The position numbers and the translations under genes are program-made. Shown piece by piece: positions 7,807-16,514 of a stretch of 37,776 nucleotides of DNA. Each line of letters opens with the position of its first letter. Positions within the stretch are counted from its first letter, which is position 1. Origin of the DNA: JBBQZO01 sp038207625 (GTDB lineage: Bacteria > Pseudomonadota > Gammaproteobacteria > Burkholderiales > Burkholderiaceae_D); contig JBBQZO010000044.1 in NCBI GenBank assembly GCA_038207625.1, positions 1-37,776 on the forward strand, read 5' to 3'. The notes beneath the pieces were generated by a model, which searched no databases, was not told the DNA's origin, and was given only the letters and a program-made list of their open reading frames with translations.

Positions 7807-8441
7807 TACACGGCAAGCGGGCGAGCGTCTCGCGCGTTGAGCCTCGACAGGCTGAGCCTATGCGGCCTGCGCGGTGCTGCACTCTGTGTTTGGGCCGCGC
7901 TCATGGCGGCATGGACGTCGCTAGCGTCGTGCGGTCTAAACCGACGTTCATGCCGCCAGCGTTCGGCATGCCCCGCCCACCTGCAGCAACTTGCAGGTTC
8001 GATTTCTGCCAACGCCACGATTCGCATAGTGATGTTGGGGGGGCGCATGCGCTGTCCGTTCGTGGTACACACTCGCGCGCTTTTGGGTCCAGTCGACACT
8101 CTGCGCACCGTTTAAACGCGCGCCTCCCCACCATGGAACCCCATGTACGGGAAGCCGTGGGTGCGCCACGACGAGCACTATCACGTGGACTTCGCCATCG
8201 GCTGCCAAGCTGGCGCGAACTAAGCGTCCTCGCGTCCATTGAATCGGCGCCAGCGGGGTGTTGTCACGGCTCCCGCCATATCGCCGATTCACGACTGCCT
8301 TGTCCGATATGTTGAGCGCCGCAGCCCATTTTTCTTCGGTCGCCCTTCCCGTACAGTGGATTCCTTCGCGAAGCAATTGGAACGGGCTACCCCGGCAAGA
8401 GCTTCGATCTTTTGAATCACACTTACGCCGTTGAGGTCACC
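7807..8441. other. Intergenic region with degraded repeat tail, no intact gene
   Basis: The first 180 bp are related to 6270-6390: GGCTGAGCCTATGCGGCC and TGCTGCACTCTGTGTTTGG match GGCTCAGCCTATTCGGCC and TGCTGCACTGTGTGTTTGG, which lie after array B. Further on, a frame at 8143-8211 reads KPWVRHDEHYHVDFAIGCQ before a stop. This faintly resembles the zinc-ligand end of LAS-type murein peptidases, but it is too short to call. I see no intact gene before the ene-reductase start at 8442. Confidence 0.5.
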
Positions 8442-9551
8442 ATGTCCAAGCTCATGTCCGCAGTAAAAGTCGGTCCTTTTGAATTCTCCCACCGTGTCGT
8501 GCTGGCACCGCTGACGCGCATGCGCGCAGAAGCCGGCGCGATTCCCGGCGCCCTGATGGCGCAATACTATGCCCAGCGCGCCTCGCAAGGTGGCCTGTTG
8601 ATTGGCGAGGCGACCATCGCCGCGGCCAACGGCAACGGCTACCTGGGCGCCCCCGGTCTGTTCGAAGACCAGCAGATCGCCGGCTGGAAGCGGGTGACCA
8701 ACGCCGTGCATGCCAAGGGCGGCAAAATCTTCCTGCAGCTGTACCATGCGGGCCGCCAGTCCAACGTGGACGTGCAGCCGAACGGCAGCATTCCCGTCGG
8801 CCCGTCCGCCATCGTGCACGGCGGCGTAGCCTACACCAGCGCAGGCTGGGTTCCGAACACGCCGAACCGCGAGCTGACGATCGCGGAAATCGCCGAGTTG
8901 GTGGAGAGCTTCCGCGCGGCCGCCGAACGCGGCATCGCGGCCGGCTTCGACGGCGTCGAACTGCATGGTGCCAACGGCTATCTGGTCGACCAGTTCCTGC
9001 AAGACGGCAGCAACAAACGCAGCGACCGCTACGGCGGCTCGATCGAAAACCGCAGCCGCTTCCTGCTTGAAGTGACGGCGGCGCTGATCTCGGTATGGGG
9101 CAGCGACAAGGTCGGCGTGCGCGTCGGCCCCAGCGGCAGTTTCGGCGACATGTCCGACAGCGATCCCGTCGCCTTGTTCAGCTACGTCGCCCAGCAGTTG
9201 AACGGCCTGAAGCTGGCGTATCTGCACCTGATCGAGCCGCGCGTGCTGGGCAACATCGAAGACGCCAGCAAGGACCAGAATCCGGTGGCCGCGCAACTGA
9301 TGCGCCAGCACTTCCAGGGCACCATCATCGCCGCCGGCGGTTTTGACGCCGCCTCGGCCGACGCCATCATCGCGGCCGGCGACGCCGATCTGGTTGCGTT
9401 CGGTCGTCACTTCATCGCCAATCCCGACCTGCCCGAGCGGATCCGCAACAACTGGCCGCTCAACGACTACTTGCGCGACCATTTCTTCGGCGGCAGCGAG
9501 GTCGGTTACACCGACTACCCGTTCTACATGGATGAAGCGCTGGCCGCCTGA
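8442..9551 (+). CDS. nemA: Old yellow enzyme family ene-reductase (NemA/XenA-like)
   Basis: A 369-residue FMN-dependent flavoprotein of the usual length. Family features seen: LAPLTRMRAEAG near the N-terminus, QLYHAGRQS, GFDGVELHGANGYLVDQF (the His-x-x-Asn substrate pair), DRYGGSIENRSRF (FMN-phosphate region) and GRHFIANPDLPERI near the end. It reduces activated C=C bonds, quinones or nitro compounds with NAD(P)H in the cytoplasm. The start is MSKLMS at 8442, with TGAGGT just upstream; the earlier in-frame ATG at 8412 lacks a site. It faces a LysR-type gene tail to tail. A mutated 265-bp copy of its middle part lies at 15138-15402. Confidence 0.92.
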   Translation: MSKLMSAVKVGPFEFSHRVVLAPLTRMRAEAGAIPGALMAQYYAQRASQGGLLIGEATIAAANGNGYLGAPGLFEDQQIAGWKRVTNAVHAKGGKIFLQLYHAGRQSNVDVQPNGSIPVGPSAIVHGGVAYTSAGWVPNTPNRELTIAEIAELVESFRAAAERGIAAGFDGVELHGANGYLVDQFLQDGSNKRSDRYGGSIENRSRFLLEVTAALISVWGSDKVGVRVGPSGSFGDMSDSDPVALFSYVAQQLNGLKLAYLHLIEPRVLGNIEDASKDQNPVAAQLMRQHFQGTIIAAGGFDAASADAIIAAGDADLVAFGRHFIANPDLPERIRNNWPLNDYLRDHFFGGSEVGYTDYPFYMDEALAA

Positions 9552-9575
9552 CACGCGGGCACCATCCGCGCGGGT

Positions 9576-10460
9576 TCACAGACGCATGTGCTCGACCATG
9601 TAGTCGATGAACACGCGCAGCTTGGGCGAGGCATAGCGGCTGGCCGGCCACAGCATGGAAAACGTCACCGTGCGGTCCATGTAGTCGTCCAGCAGCGTGA
9701 TCACGCGAGCGTCGTCGAGTTCTTCGTGCACGATGAAGGTGGGCAGAAAGGCGATACCCTGCCCTTGCAGCAAGGCGTGCGTGACCGCCTCGATGGTGCT
9801 GCAGGTGAGGCGTTCGCGCAGCAGCGGTTCGGGCTCGTTTTCGGGCAGCGTGAATGGCCAGCGTTCGATCTTGCCGGTGGCGGGAAAGCGGTGCAGCAGG
9901 CAGGCGTGCCCGGCCAGCTCGCGCGGGTGCGTCGGTGTGCCGTGTTGCGCCAGGTAGGCCGGCGTGGCCAGCACCACCTGCCGGCAACTGCCGATGCGGC
10001 GCGCGGACAGGCGCGAATCGTCCTGCGTGCCGGTGCGGATGACGGCGTCGAAACCTTCCTCGATGACGTCGACCATGCGCTCGGACAGGTCGATGTCGAG
10101 CACGATATCCGGGTAGCGCCGCATGAAACCGGTGAGCGCCGGCATGACCAGCGCGGTCAACTGCGGCGTGCTCACGCGCAGTCGCCCGCGCGGTACGCCG
10201 GACGCCTCCGACAGCTCGGCCGTCGCCGCCGCCACCTCGCCCATGATGCGCCGGCATCGTTCCAGAAACAGCGTGCCCTCGGCCGTCAAGGTGATGCTGC
10301 GCGTGCTGCGATGGAACAGCCGCACCGCCAGCCGCTCCTCCATCCGCGCGATGCTCTTGCCCACGGCCGAGGACGACACGCCGAACAGCGCGCCGACCTT
10401 GGTGAAGCTGCGCGTCTCGGCCACGGCGACGAACATCGAAATCCCGCTCAAACTATCCAT
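9576..10460 (-). CDS. LysR-type transcriptional regulator
   Basis: The 294-residue protein has an N-terminal winged helix-turn-helix (residues 1-60: FVAVAETRSFTKVGALFGVS and SAVGKSIARMEERLAVRLFHR). A substrate-binding domain follows (RGRLRVSTP onward), typical of the CrgA-like LysR subgroup. It starts at the ATG at 10460, preceded by GGAG seven bases upstream; an upstream extension of 37 codons lacks homology. It is convergent with the ene-reductase gene, so that enzyme is a possible but unproven target. Regulation of itself is usual for the family. The divergent neighbour is the diguanylate cyclase at 10618. Confidence 0.92.
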   Translation of the reverse strand: MDSLSGISMFVAVAETRSFTKVGALFGVSSSAVGKSIARMEERLAVRLFHRSTRSITLTAEGTLFLERCRRIMGEVAAATAELSEASGVPRGRLRVSTPQLTALVMPALTGFMRRYPDIVLDIDLSERMVDVIEEGFDAVIRTGTQDDSRLSARRIGSCRQVVLATPAYLAQHGTPTHPRELAGHACLLHRFPATGKIERWPFTLPENEPEPLLRERLTCSTIEAVTHALLQGQGIAFLPTFIVHEELDDARVITLLDDYMDRTVTFSMLWPASRYASPKLRVFIDYMVEHMRL

Positions 10461-10560
10461 GTCCGCTCCGTGATTGATGACTAAACCGTCCGCCATGATA
10501 GCAAGCCCGCGATGGCGGCGACGCTGTATCGCCCCGGTCGGGCCAAACTCTCGGCGCCGG

Positions 10561-10590
10561 TTGACAAGCACATTGCTCGCGGCGTATTCT
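10561..10590 (+). promoter_or_regulatory. Strong sigma-70 promoter of the diguanylate cyclase gene
   Basis: A perfect TTGACA at 10561-10566, an 18-bp spacer and TATTCT at 10585-10590 lie 27 bp before the ATG at 10618. It is among the best consensus matches in the window. Confidence 0.7.
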
Positions 10591-10617
10591 CGACCGACAA
10601 TCTTGCTGAGGACGCCG

Positions 10618-11556
10618 ATGGACTCGATGCCGACAGCGGCGCTGAATCAGGTGCTGATGAACCACGTGGCGATGAGCGAGAACGGCATCGTCGTGTTGGA
10701 TCCGAATAACGTCATCGTGCTGCACAATGCGACGTATGCCGGCATGTTTGGATTCGCCGGCCTGTCGATGGTGGGGCGCACCTTGGGCGACTTGATGACC
10801 TGGATGTACCAGAGTCAGCGCGGCGCCAAAATCAGCTATCCGACCTTGGAAACGTGGCTCGCCTACGTGCATAGCAAGGTGCGTTCTGCGCCGGTTCGCC
10901 GTTTTGAAACCGACCTGATCGACGGGCGCTGGCTGCTGTCGACCGAACAGACTTATCCTGACGGTTACGTGGTCATGAACAGCGTCGACATCACCAGCCA
11001 GAAGAAGATGGAATTCGAGCTCAAGAGCGCGCTCGAAACGCTCGAACGGCTGGCCCACACCGATGAATTGACGAATATCCCGAATCGACGCCATTTCCTG
11101 GGACAGCTGGCGCAAGAGCTCAGTATCGCGCAGCGTTATGGCCGCCCGCTGTGTCTGGCGATGCTCGATCTGGATCACTTCAAGCAGGTCAACGACCGCT
11201 TCGGCCACCCGGCCGGCGATCAGGTGCTGCGCCATTTCGCCGCGTTTCTGCGCTCCCACGTGCGCGCGGCCGATGTGCTCGGGCGCGTCGGCGGCGAGGA
11301 GTTTGCCGTGTTGCTGCCGGAGACGGCGCTCGCGGACGCGCTGTTGGTGTTGCGGCGCAGCTGCGCGGCGCTGGGCGCCGAGCGGATCGATACCGTCGCG
11401 CCCGATTTTGCGTACACGTTCTCGGCCGGGGTGGCGCAACTTCCCGGCGGTGACGGCGCCATCAATTGCAGCGCCCTGATCGCGCGCGCCGACAGCGCGC
11501 TGTATCGCGCCAAAGTCGGCGGGCGCAATCAGGTTGCAGCTTGGCAGGCGCCTTGA
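10618..11556 (+). CDS. Diguanylate cyclase with N-terminal PAS sensor domain
   Basis: The 312-residue protein has a PAS-like domain (about residues 10-130: MSENGIVVLDPNNVIVLHNATY and a closing GYVVMNSVDITSQKK). A GGDEF domain follows, starting LAHTDELTNIPNRRHFL. The active site is GGEEF, a functional variant, and an allosteric I-site RAAD lies five residues before it, so product inhibition is expected. It makes cyclic di-GMP from two GTP. There is no membrane segment, so it is probably a soluble cytoplasmic sensor of unknown ligand. The start at 10618 is set by GAGGA six bases upstream and a promoter at 10561-10590. Confidence 0.92.
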   Translation: MDSMPTAALNQVLMNHVAMSENGIVVLDPNNVIVLHNATYAGMFGFAGLSMVGRTLGDLMTWMYQSQRGAKISYPTLETWLAYVHSKVRSAPVRRFETDLIDGRWLLSTEQTYPDGYVVMNSVDITSQKKMEFELKSALETLERLAHTDELTNIPNRRHFLGQLAQELSIAQRYGRPLCLAMLDLDHFKQVNDRFGHPAGDQVLRHFAAFLRSHVRAADVLGRVGGEEFAVLLPETALADALLVLRRSCAALGAERIDTVAPDFAYTFSAGVAQLPGGDGAINCSALIARADSALYRAKVGGRNQVAAWQAP

Positions 11557-11830
11557 GCGCAACCGAGCCACTGGTGACGGCAGCGTAGCAGAACGACCTG
11601 TGACGGCGGCGCAGCCGTCGATGTGCGCCACCGGTTCGCGCCCGTCGCCGGCCCTGCCGCCATGCGCACGCCAGCACGCCAGCACGCCCGGACGTCGGCG
11701 CGGGCCGGGTCATCTCGCGATATCGGACTGGCGCTTCCGCTATGTTCGGAGCCCCGCCCTGTTTTTCTCCAGAACGTTCGCGCCCACACTGTGCACATCG
11801 GGCAGCGAGCCCACCTATCTGGAGCATGTG

Positions 11831-13048
11831 ATGACACAACCGTCCCCCCATCGACGCGGCAATGGGCCCTTGTACTTGCTGGCCCTGGGCACGTTCGCCG
11901 TCGGCACCGAGAGTTTTATGGTCGCTGGGCTGCTGCAGGGCATGGCCGCCGACCTGGCTGTCAGCGTCGCCACGGCCGGCCAGCTGGTGAGCGTCTTCGC
12001 GCTTGCCTACGCCCTCAGCTCGCCCATTCTCACGGCGCTGACCGGCAGTTTCGGTCGGCGGGTCTTGCTCATTTCCGCGATGGCGGCGTTCGCTGTGGCG
12101 AACATCCTCGCCTGGTCGGCGCAGGACTACTGGCAATTGATGGCGGCCAGAGTTCTGCTGGCGTTCGCCGCCGGCCTGTATGTTCCCGGTGCCAATGCGC
12201 TGGCGGCGGCGCTCGTCGCACCGGAGCGGCGCGGTACGGCCATCGCCATCGTCAATGGCGGCCTGTCGCTGGCGATCGCGTTTGGCGTGCCGCTCGGCGC
12301 CATCATTGGTGAACACATGGGCTGGCGCGCGACCTTCGGCGCCGTCGCGCTGCTGGCGGGCGTGGCGGCGGCGGGCCTGTTCATCGGGCTGCCGAAATAC
12401 CTCGGCGAAGGGCTGAGCACGGCGTCGCTGCGCGAGCGCGCCGTCACCGCGCTCAACCCGGCCATTTTGCTGACGCTGCTGGTGACCACGCTGTGGGCAA
12501 TGGCCAGCTACACCACCTACACGTATCTGGCGCTGTTCGTCAGCAGCACGACGACACTGCACGGCGCGCAAATCGGCTACATCCTGTGCGCCTGGGGCGT
12601 GGCGGCCGCGCTGGGCCTGGCCATCAGCGGCAAAGCGATCGACAAGCTCGGTGCCCAGGCGGTGATCGTGCCGGCGTTGATGACGTCCGGCGCCAGCTTC
12701 TTGCTGTTGTCGGGCAGCACGCAGTTCGTCTCGCACAGCGCCGAAATGTTTCCCGTTATCGTCGCGGTTATTGCCTGGGGCATCGCCCATTGGGCCTTCT
12801 ATCCGGCCCAGCAAACCATGCTCGTTGCCACGGCGGGCGTGAAATCGGCCCCCATCGTGCTGTCGTTAAACGCATCGTTCATGTATCTGGGATTCTCGCT
12901 CGGCGCCGCGTTCGGCTCGCTGACGATCAGCTACGGCAAGGTGAGCGATCTGGGCTACGCCAGTGCGCTGAGCATGGGCGCCGCGCTGACCCTGGCGCTG
13001 GCCAAAGGCCGCCTCGTGCGCAGCGAAAAACTGCTCACCGCGGCCTGA
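11831..13048 (+). CDS. MFS transporter, DHA1-type drug/metabolite exporter
   Basis: A 405-residue membrane protein with twelve predicted hydrophobic segments. It opens with LLALGTFAVGTESFMVAGLL, typical of the AraJ/CmlA-like DHA1 subfamily. The cytoplasmic loop after helix 2 carries the motif A-like GSFGRRVLL, and RVLLAFAAGLYVPGANALAAAL is the helix-4/5 motif region. The substrate is unknown; export of drugs or sugars is typical. The start at 11831 has GGAG six bases upstream. The 274 bp before it hold no gene. It is followed by a remnant of an oxidoreductase gene that may once have been in the same operon. Confidence 0.9.
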   Translation: MTQPSPHRRGNGPLYLLALGTFAVGTESFMVAGLLQGMAADLAVSVATAGQLVSVFALAYALSSPILTALTGSFGRRVLLISAMAAFAVANILAWSAQDYWQLMAARVLLAFAAGLYVPGANALAAALVAPERRGTAIAIVNGGLSLAIAFGVPLGAIIGEHMGWRATFGAVALLAGVAAAGLFIGLPKYLGEGLSTASLRERAVTALNPAILLTLLVTTLWAMASYTTYTYLALFVSSTTTLHGAQIGYILCAWGVAAALGLAISGKAIDKLGAQAVIVPALMTSGASFLLLSGSTQFVSHSAEMFPVIVAVIAWGIAHWAFYPAQQTMLVATAGVKSAPIVLSLNASFMYLGFSLGAAFGSLTISYGKVSDLGYASALSMGAALTLALAKGRLVRSEKLLTAA

Positions 13049-13073
13049 ACGGCCATTGAAACAAGGACATACC

Positions 13074-13230
13074 GTGCCCCTCCAAGCAAATCCGCGTCGG
13101 CATCGTCGGCGCCGGCAACTGGGCCGCGTACGGCCATCTCCCGCCACTGAAGCTGCTGCCACAGTATGCGATCAGCGCCGCCTACCGTCGCAGCGAACAA
13201 AAGGCGCAGGCAACGCGCTTCGACGCGCCG
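13074..13230 (+). pseudogene. 5' remnant of a Gfo/Idh/MocA-family oxidoreductase gene
   Basis: From 13087 the frame reads QIRVGIVGAGNWAAYGHLPP and continues LKLLPQYAISAAYRRSEQKAQ, then ATRFDAPA. This is the Rossmann NAD(P)-binding start (GxGxxA region) of Gfo/Idh/MocA oxidoreductases. The only suitable start, GTG at 13074 behind AAGGA, is out of frame by one base. The similarity ends near 13230, where the tail of the convergent chemoreceptor gene begins, so about 80% of the gene is missing. A deletion joined the two genes. Confidence 0.7.
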
Positions 13231-13231
13231 G

Positions 13232-14851
13232 CTACTGCGCCAGCGCGCGCCGCGGCGCGACGGCTGACTTGCCCGGGCGTTCTTGGCGGTCAACCCGCGA
13301 ACGTAGCGGCGCGGCACCACCAGCGAGCTTGAACGTGCCCACCACCGATGACAACTGGCGGGCCTGCTCCTGCATCGAATCGGCGGCCGCAGCGGCCTGC
13401 TCCACCAGTGCCGCATTTTGTTGGGTAACCTGGTCCATCTGGGCAATGGCCTGGTTCACTTGCGCGATGCCGGCACTTTGCTCCTGTCCGGCCAGGGCAA
13501 TCTCCCCCATGATGTCGGTCACCCGCTTGACGCTGGCGACCACCTCGCTCATCGTCGCGCCCGCCGCGTTGGCCATGTGGCTGCCAACGTCGACCTTGCC
13601 GACCGAATCGCCGATCAGTTCCTTGATTTCCTTGGCCGCTGCCGCGCTGCGCTGGGCCAAATTGCGCACTTCGGATGCCACGACGGCAAAACCACGGCCC
13701 TGCTCGCCAGCGCGCGCCGCTTCGACCGCCGCATTCAACGCCAGAATATTGGTCTGAAATGCGATACCGTCGATCACGCTGATGATGTCGACGATCCGCT
13801 TGGCCGACCCATTGATCGATGCCATGGTACCGACCACATCTGCCACGGCGCCGCCGCCCTTGGTGGCCACGTCCGACGCCGCGCTGGCCAACTGATTTGC
13901 CTGACGCACGTTGTCACCGTTCTGCTGCACCGTCGACGTCAGTTGCTCCATCGATGCCGCCGTCTCTTCCAAGGAACTGGCCTGTTCTTCCGTGCGGGTG
14001 GACAAATCGAGGTTTCCCGCGGCGATCTCGATGGCTGCTGTCGTGATCGTATCCGTGCCCGAGCGCACTTTGTGCACCAGCGCTGCCAGGCTGTCCTGCA
14101 TCGTGCGCATCGCAAACAACAGGCTGGCAGAATTGTGTTCGTCGTCGACGTCGATCTGACGCGTCAAATCGCCCGCCGCGATCGATGTCGCGATCGAGAC
14201 CGCATACTCAGGTTCGCCGCCCAATTGGCGCATGATGTTGCGGGTAAGCCAGATCGCGACGCCTGCCCCGCCCAGAATGGCGCCGCCGGCGAGCAGCAAG
14301 CTGTACATCAATGCGGCCCGTGTCCGGCTTGCAAGATCGACTTTGGCAACGGCGACGGCCGCATTCTTGGTCTTGATCAACTCAAGCAATTCGCCGCGGA
14401 TCTGACGCCACAACGGCGTCTCTTCAGCATTGAGCATTTCAATGGCTGCGCCCTGATTCTCCTTGGCCAAACCGGCAATTTTCTTTTGCAGCTCCGACTG
14501 GCGTTCCTGCAGCAGCTTGATCTGTTGAAGCGTCTGCGTCACCGCCGGATCATCTTTCGCCAACATCAGCGCGGTCGCGATTTCTTTAAAAAATGCATCG
14601 TGCGCGGTATCGATATTTTTGTAAGCGAGTTGATTGGAGGGCGCCAGAATGACGTTGCGCAATGCTTGGCCCATTTGCAGGCCCTGCGCATACAGGTTGG
14701 TGCTCGCGGCAAGAAAGGCCTGGTCCTGTTCAATGAACCTGTCGAATTGGGTTGCGGCATTTTGCATCCCGGAAATGGCTACGCCCAGCGCAATGACAAA
14801 AAAAGTAAAGACGACGGCCATGCATGCAGCCATTTTGTTACGTAATCTCAT
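13232..14851 (-). CDS. Methyl-accepting chemotaxis protein
   Basis: A 539-residue transmembrane chemoreceptor. TM1 (about residues 7-28) is followed by a four-helix-bundle-type periplasmic domain of about 150 residues, TM2 (MYSLLLAGGAILGGAGVAIWL), a HAMP domain, then the signalling domain. Its hairpin tip is IDGIAFQTNILALNAAVEAA with ARAGEQGRGFAVVASEVRNLAQR, nearly invariant among receptors of this type. It transmits ligand occupancy to CheA/CheW at the inner membrane; the ligand is unknown. There is no CheR-binding pentapeptide at the C-terminus. The last residues (about SAVAPRRALAQ) run into the oxidoreductase remnant and may be new sequence created by the deletion. I chose MRLRNK at 14851, directly before TM1. 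Confidence 0.93.
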   Translation of the reverse strand: MRLRNKMAACMAVVFTFFVIALGVAISGMQNAATQFDRFIEQDQAFLAASTNLYAQGLQMGQALRNVILAPSNQLAYKNIDTAHDAFFKEIATALMLAKDDPAVTQTLQQIKLLQERQSELQKKIAGLAKENQGAAIEMLNAEETPLWRQIRGELLELIKTKNAAVAVAKVDLASRTRAALMYSLLLAGGAILGGAGVAIWLTRNIMRQLGGEPEYAVSIATSIAAGDLTRQIDVDDEHNSASLLFAMRTMQDSLAALVHKVRSGTDTITTAAIEIAAGNLDLSTRTEEQASSLEETAASMEQLTSTVQQNGDNVRQANQLASAASDVATKGGGAVADVVGTMASINGSAKRIVDIISVIDGIAFQTNILALNAAVEAARAGEQGRGFAVVASEVRNLAQRSAAAAKEIKELIGDSVGKVDVGSHMANAAGATMSEVVASVKRVTDIMGEIALAGQEQSAGIAQVNQAIAQMDQVTQQNAALVEQAAAAADSMQEQARQLSSVVGTFKLAGGAAPLRSRVDRQERPGKSAVAPRRALAQ

Positions 14852-15137
14852 TTTATCGTTCCATCCGAGTAGAGAAGGTGCGCCGATCAAGATGTCAACG
14901 GCCTTCCATTATCGATGGAAGCGCGATGAATAGTAACCAAAAGTAGAATAATAATTCACCTGCGCAACACCTCCGTCCCGGATGTCCGCTCGGCGTTGCC
15001 AGGTTAACTGGACGCGACCCTTGGCCTACCCAGTGTTCGGCCCGCCCTTGGCTTTGCATGTATCAATCCGCCGCGCTCATCAGGAAGGACTTTCGGCCAC
15101 GCAGAATGCTTCTTGGTTACTCACCATGCCCCCATTG
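14852..15137. other. Upstream region of the chemoreceptor gene
   Basis: It holds an AT-rich stretch (14930-14960) and a hairpin CTTCCAT-N5-ATGGAAG at 14903-14921, about 55 bp before the chemoreceptor ATG. A TTGACA on the minus strand (14893-14898) has no convincing -10 partner. Nothing coding is recognised. Confidence 0.4.
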
Positions 15138-15402
15138 CCGAACCGCGCACTGACAATCGCCGAAATCGCCGAGTTGATGGAGAGCTTCCGGGCGGCCGCC
15201 AAGCGCGGCATCGCGGCCGGCTTCGACGGCGTAAAACTGCATAGCGCCAACGGCCATCTGGTCGACCAGTTCCTGCCAGACGGCAGCAACAAACGCAGCG
15301 GCCGCTACGGCGGCTCGATCGAAAACCGCAGCCGCTTCCTCTCAACGTGATGGCGGCGCTGATCTCGGTATGGGGCAGCGACAAGGTCGGCGTGCGCGTC
15401 GG
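15138..15402 (+). pseudogene. Partial decayed copy of the nemA-type ene-reductase gene
   Basis: The 265 bp match 8862-9127 of the intact gene at about 92% by hand count, with a 1-bp net deletion near 15340 that shifts the frame. Conserved residues are altered: VELHGANGY has become VKLHSANGH and SDRYGGS has become SGRYGGS. The FMN-binding end, the C-terminus and the N-terminal third are absent. It is a recent partial duplication, or the rest of a second gene copy, and cannot make a working enzyme. Confidence 0.88.
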
Positions 15403-15736
15403 TTCTGTCGGTACCAACGTGTCGGAGAGCGGCGCGCATACCGTCGCTAAACTGCCAGCGCCGCACTTGGCCGCGTCGTCAACAGCACCGCATGAGACGG
15501 TGTGGCGCCCCCGCGCGCATACCCGATTCATCTACGGCAGGGTACTACCGTGCGCCCCATTCCCGATGCGCGCCGGCGCCCACGCGCTCGTCATCATGGC
15601 CAACTTCACGCCCTTGCAGCGGCTGGTCAGCGACGGCACCGCACTGCGCTGGAACGCGCAGCATCCGAACTGACTACGCGCGCTGTCGCGGCGCGCTCGA
15701 CGCGCCCCCGGCGGCGGCGACTGTTTACCCGGCTCG
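15403..15736. other. No supported gene; open frame of unknown origin
   Basis: A frame continuing from the ene-reductase fragment to 15673 includes ALVIMANFTPLQRLVSDG and ends RWNAQHPN. I do not recognise it and it has no start signal. It could be another gene fragment fused at the duplication junction. Confidence 0.35.
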
Positions 15737-16513
15737 CTACTGCGCGCTGCCCTGCCCGACCTGCTCGCGCAACATGCCGGCGAACTGACTCAGGTCCTGT
15801 GCGTTCATGTCCGACACGGCCGTGTAATGCATGCCGCCCTGGCGCCATTGCAACAGGTGGAAGCCGGCGCTGGCGGAGGCATGCGGCGCCGCGTCGCGCG
15901 GCGCCGGTTCCGGCCACAGATACAGGTTCAGCACGTGCGCGCGGTGCCGGTAGGCCAGCGCGGCCACCGGACGTTGGCCGATGTAATCAAGCCGCCCGCC
16001 GACCAGCGCATAGCCCTGCTGCTTCAAGTCGACCACGGGCGGCGAAAAATCGAGCCGGCCGCTGAACCAGGGTTTGACGGTGTGCTGGTCGGACGAGGCG
16101 ACATCGGCCAGATGGTCCGGCATCAGCGAGCGAAAGTGGCTCGCCACCAGCTCCTGATCGAGCCGCTCGCCGGCCGACGGCTGCGCCAGATACAGCGCCA
16201 GCGTCAGCGCCCAGGCGGCGCCGGCCACGCCGGCAGCAGCCAGATTGATCCATGCCCACGGCAGCGCGGCCAGGCGCCGGCGCGGCGTTTGCTCGGCGCG
16301 CACGGCGGCGCGAATTCGGCTGCGCAACTGCGCCGGCGCCGCGTACTGGGTAGCGTGCTGGCGCAGTGTCGCACGCAGCGCGCCCAGCTGCGCGTAGGCG
16401 GCGTGGCAGCCGGCGCACGCGCCACCGTGCTCGCGCATGCGCAGCGCCGTCGCCGCGTCGAGTTCGCCGTCCAGTTCGGCCGACATCGTCGCCAGAAAAT
16501 CGCTGCAGTTCAT
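15737..16513 (-). CDS. Zinc-finger transmembrane anti-sigma factor
   Basis: The 258-residue protein starts with a zf-HC2 anti-sigma domain: H29, C33 and C36 in REHGGACAGCHAAY form the zinc-site pattern HxxxCxxC. One membrane helix follows (about residues 85-110), then a periplasmic domain of about 145 residues. The topology is cytoplasmic inhibitor, membrane anchor, outer sensor. It starts one base after the stop of the ECF sigma gene (TGA-G-ATG), so the two are translationally coupled and the sigma factor at 16515 is its presumed target. The periplasmic part should respond to a redox or envelope signal, but the trigger cannot be read from sequence. Confidence 0.87.
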   Translation of the reverse strand: MNCSDFLATMSAELDGELDAATALRMREHGGACAGCHAAYAQLGALRATLRQHATQYAAPAQLRSRIRAAVRAEQTPRRRLAALPWAWINLAAAGVAGAAWALTLALYLAQPSAGERLDQELVASHFRSLMPDHLADVASSDQHTVKPWFSGRLDFSPPVVDLKQQGYALVGGRLDYIGQRPVAALAYRHRAHVLNLYLWPEPAPRDAAPHASASAGFHLLQWRQGGMHYTAVSDMNAQDLSQFAGMLREQVGQGSAQ

Positions 16514-16514
16514 C

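Noticed and set aside
11462..12814. A 450-codon open frame opposite the MFS gene
   Set aside because: Composition is unlike a protein (Arg/Gln/Gly runs) and the MFS reading is clear.
13418..14845. A 475-codon open frame opposite the chemoreceptor gene
   Set aside because: Shadow of the receptor's reading frame; His/Arg-rich with no motif.
14893..14898. TTGACA as promoter of the chemoreceptor gene
   Set aside because: No acceptable -10 hexamer at 16-19 bp, and no clear FliA-type element either.
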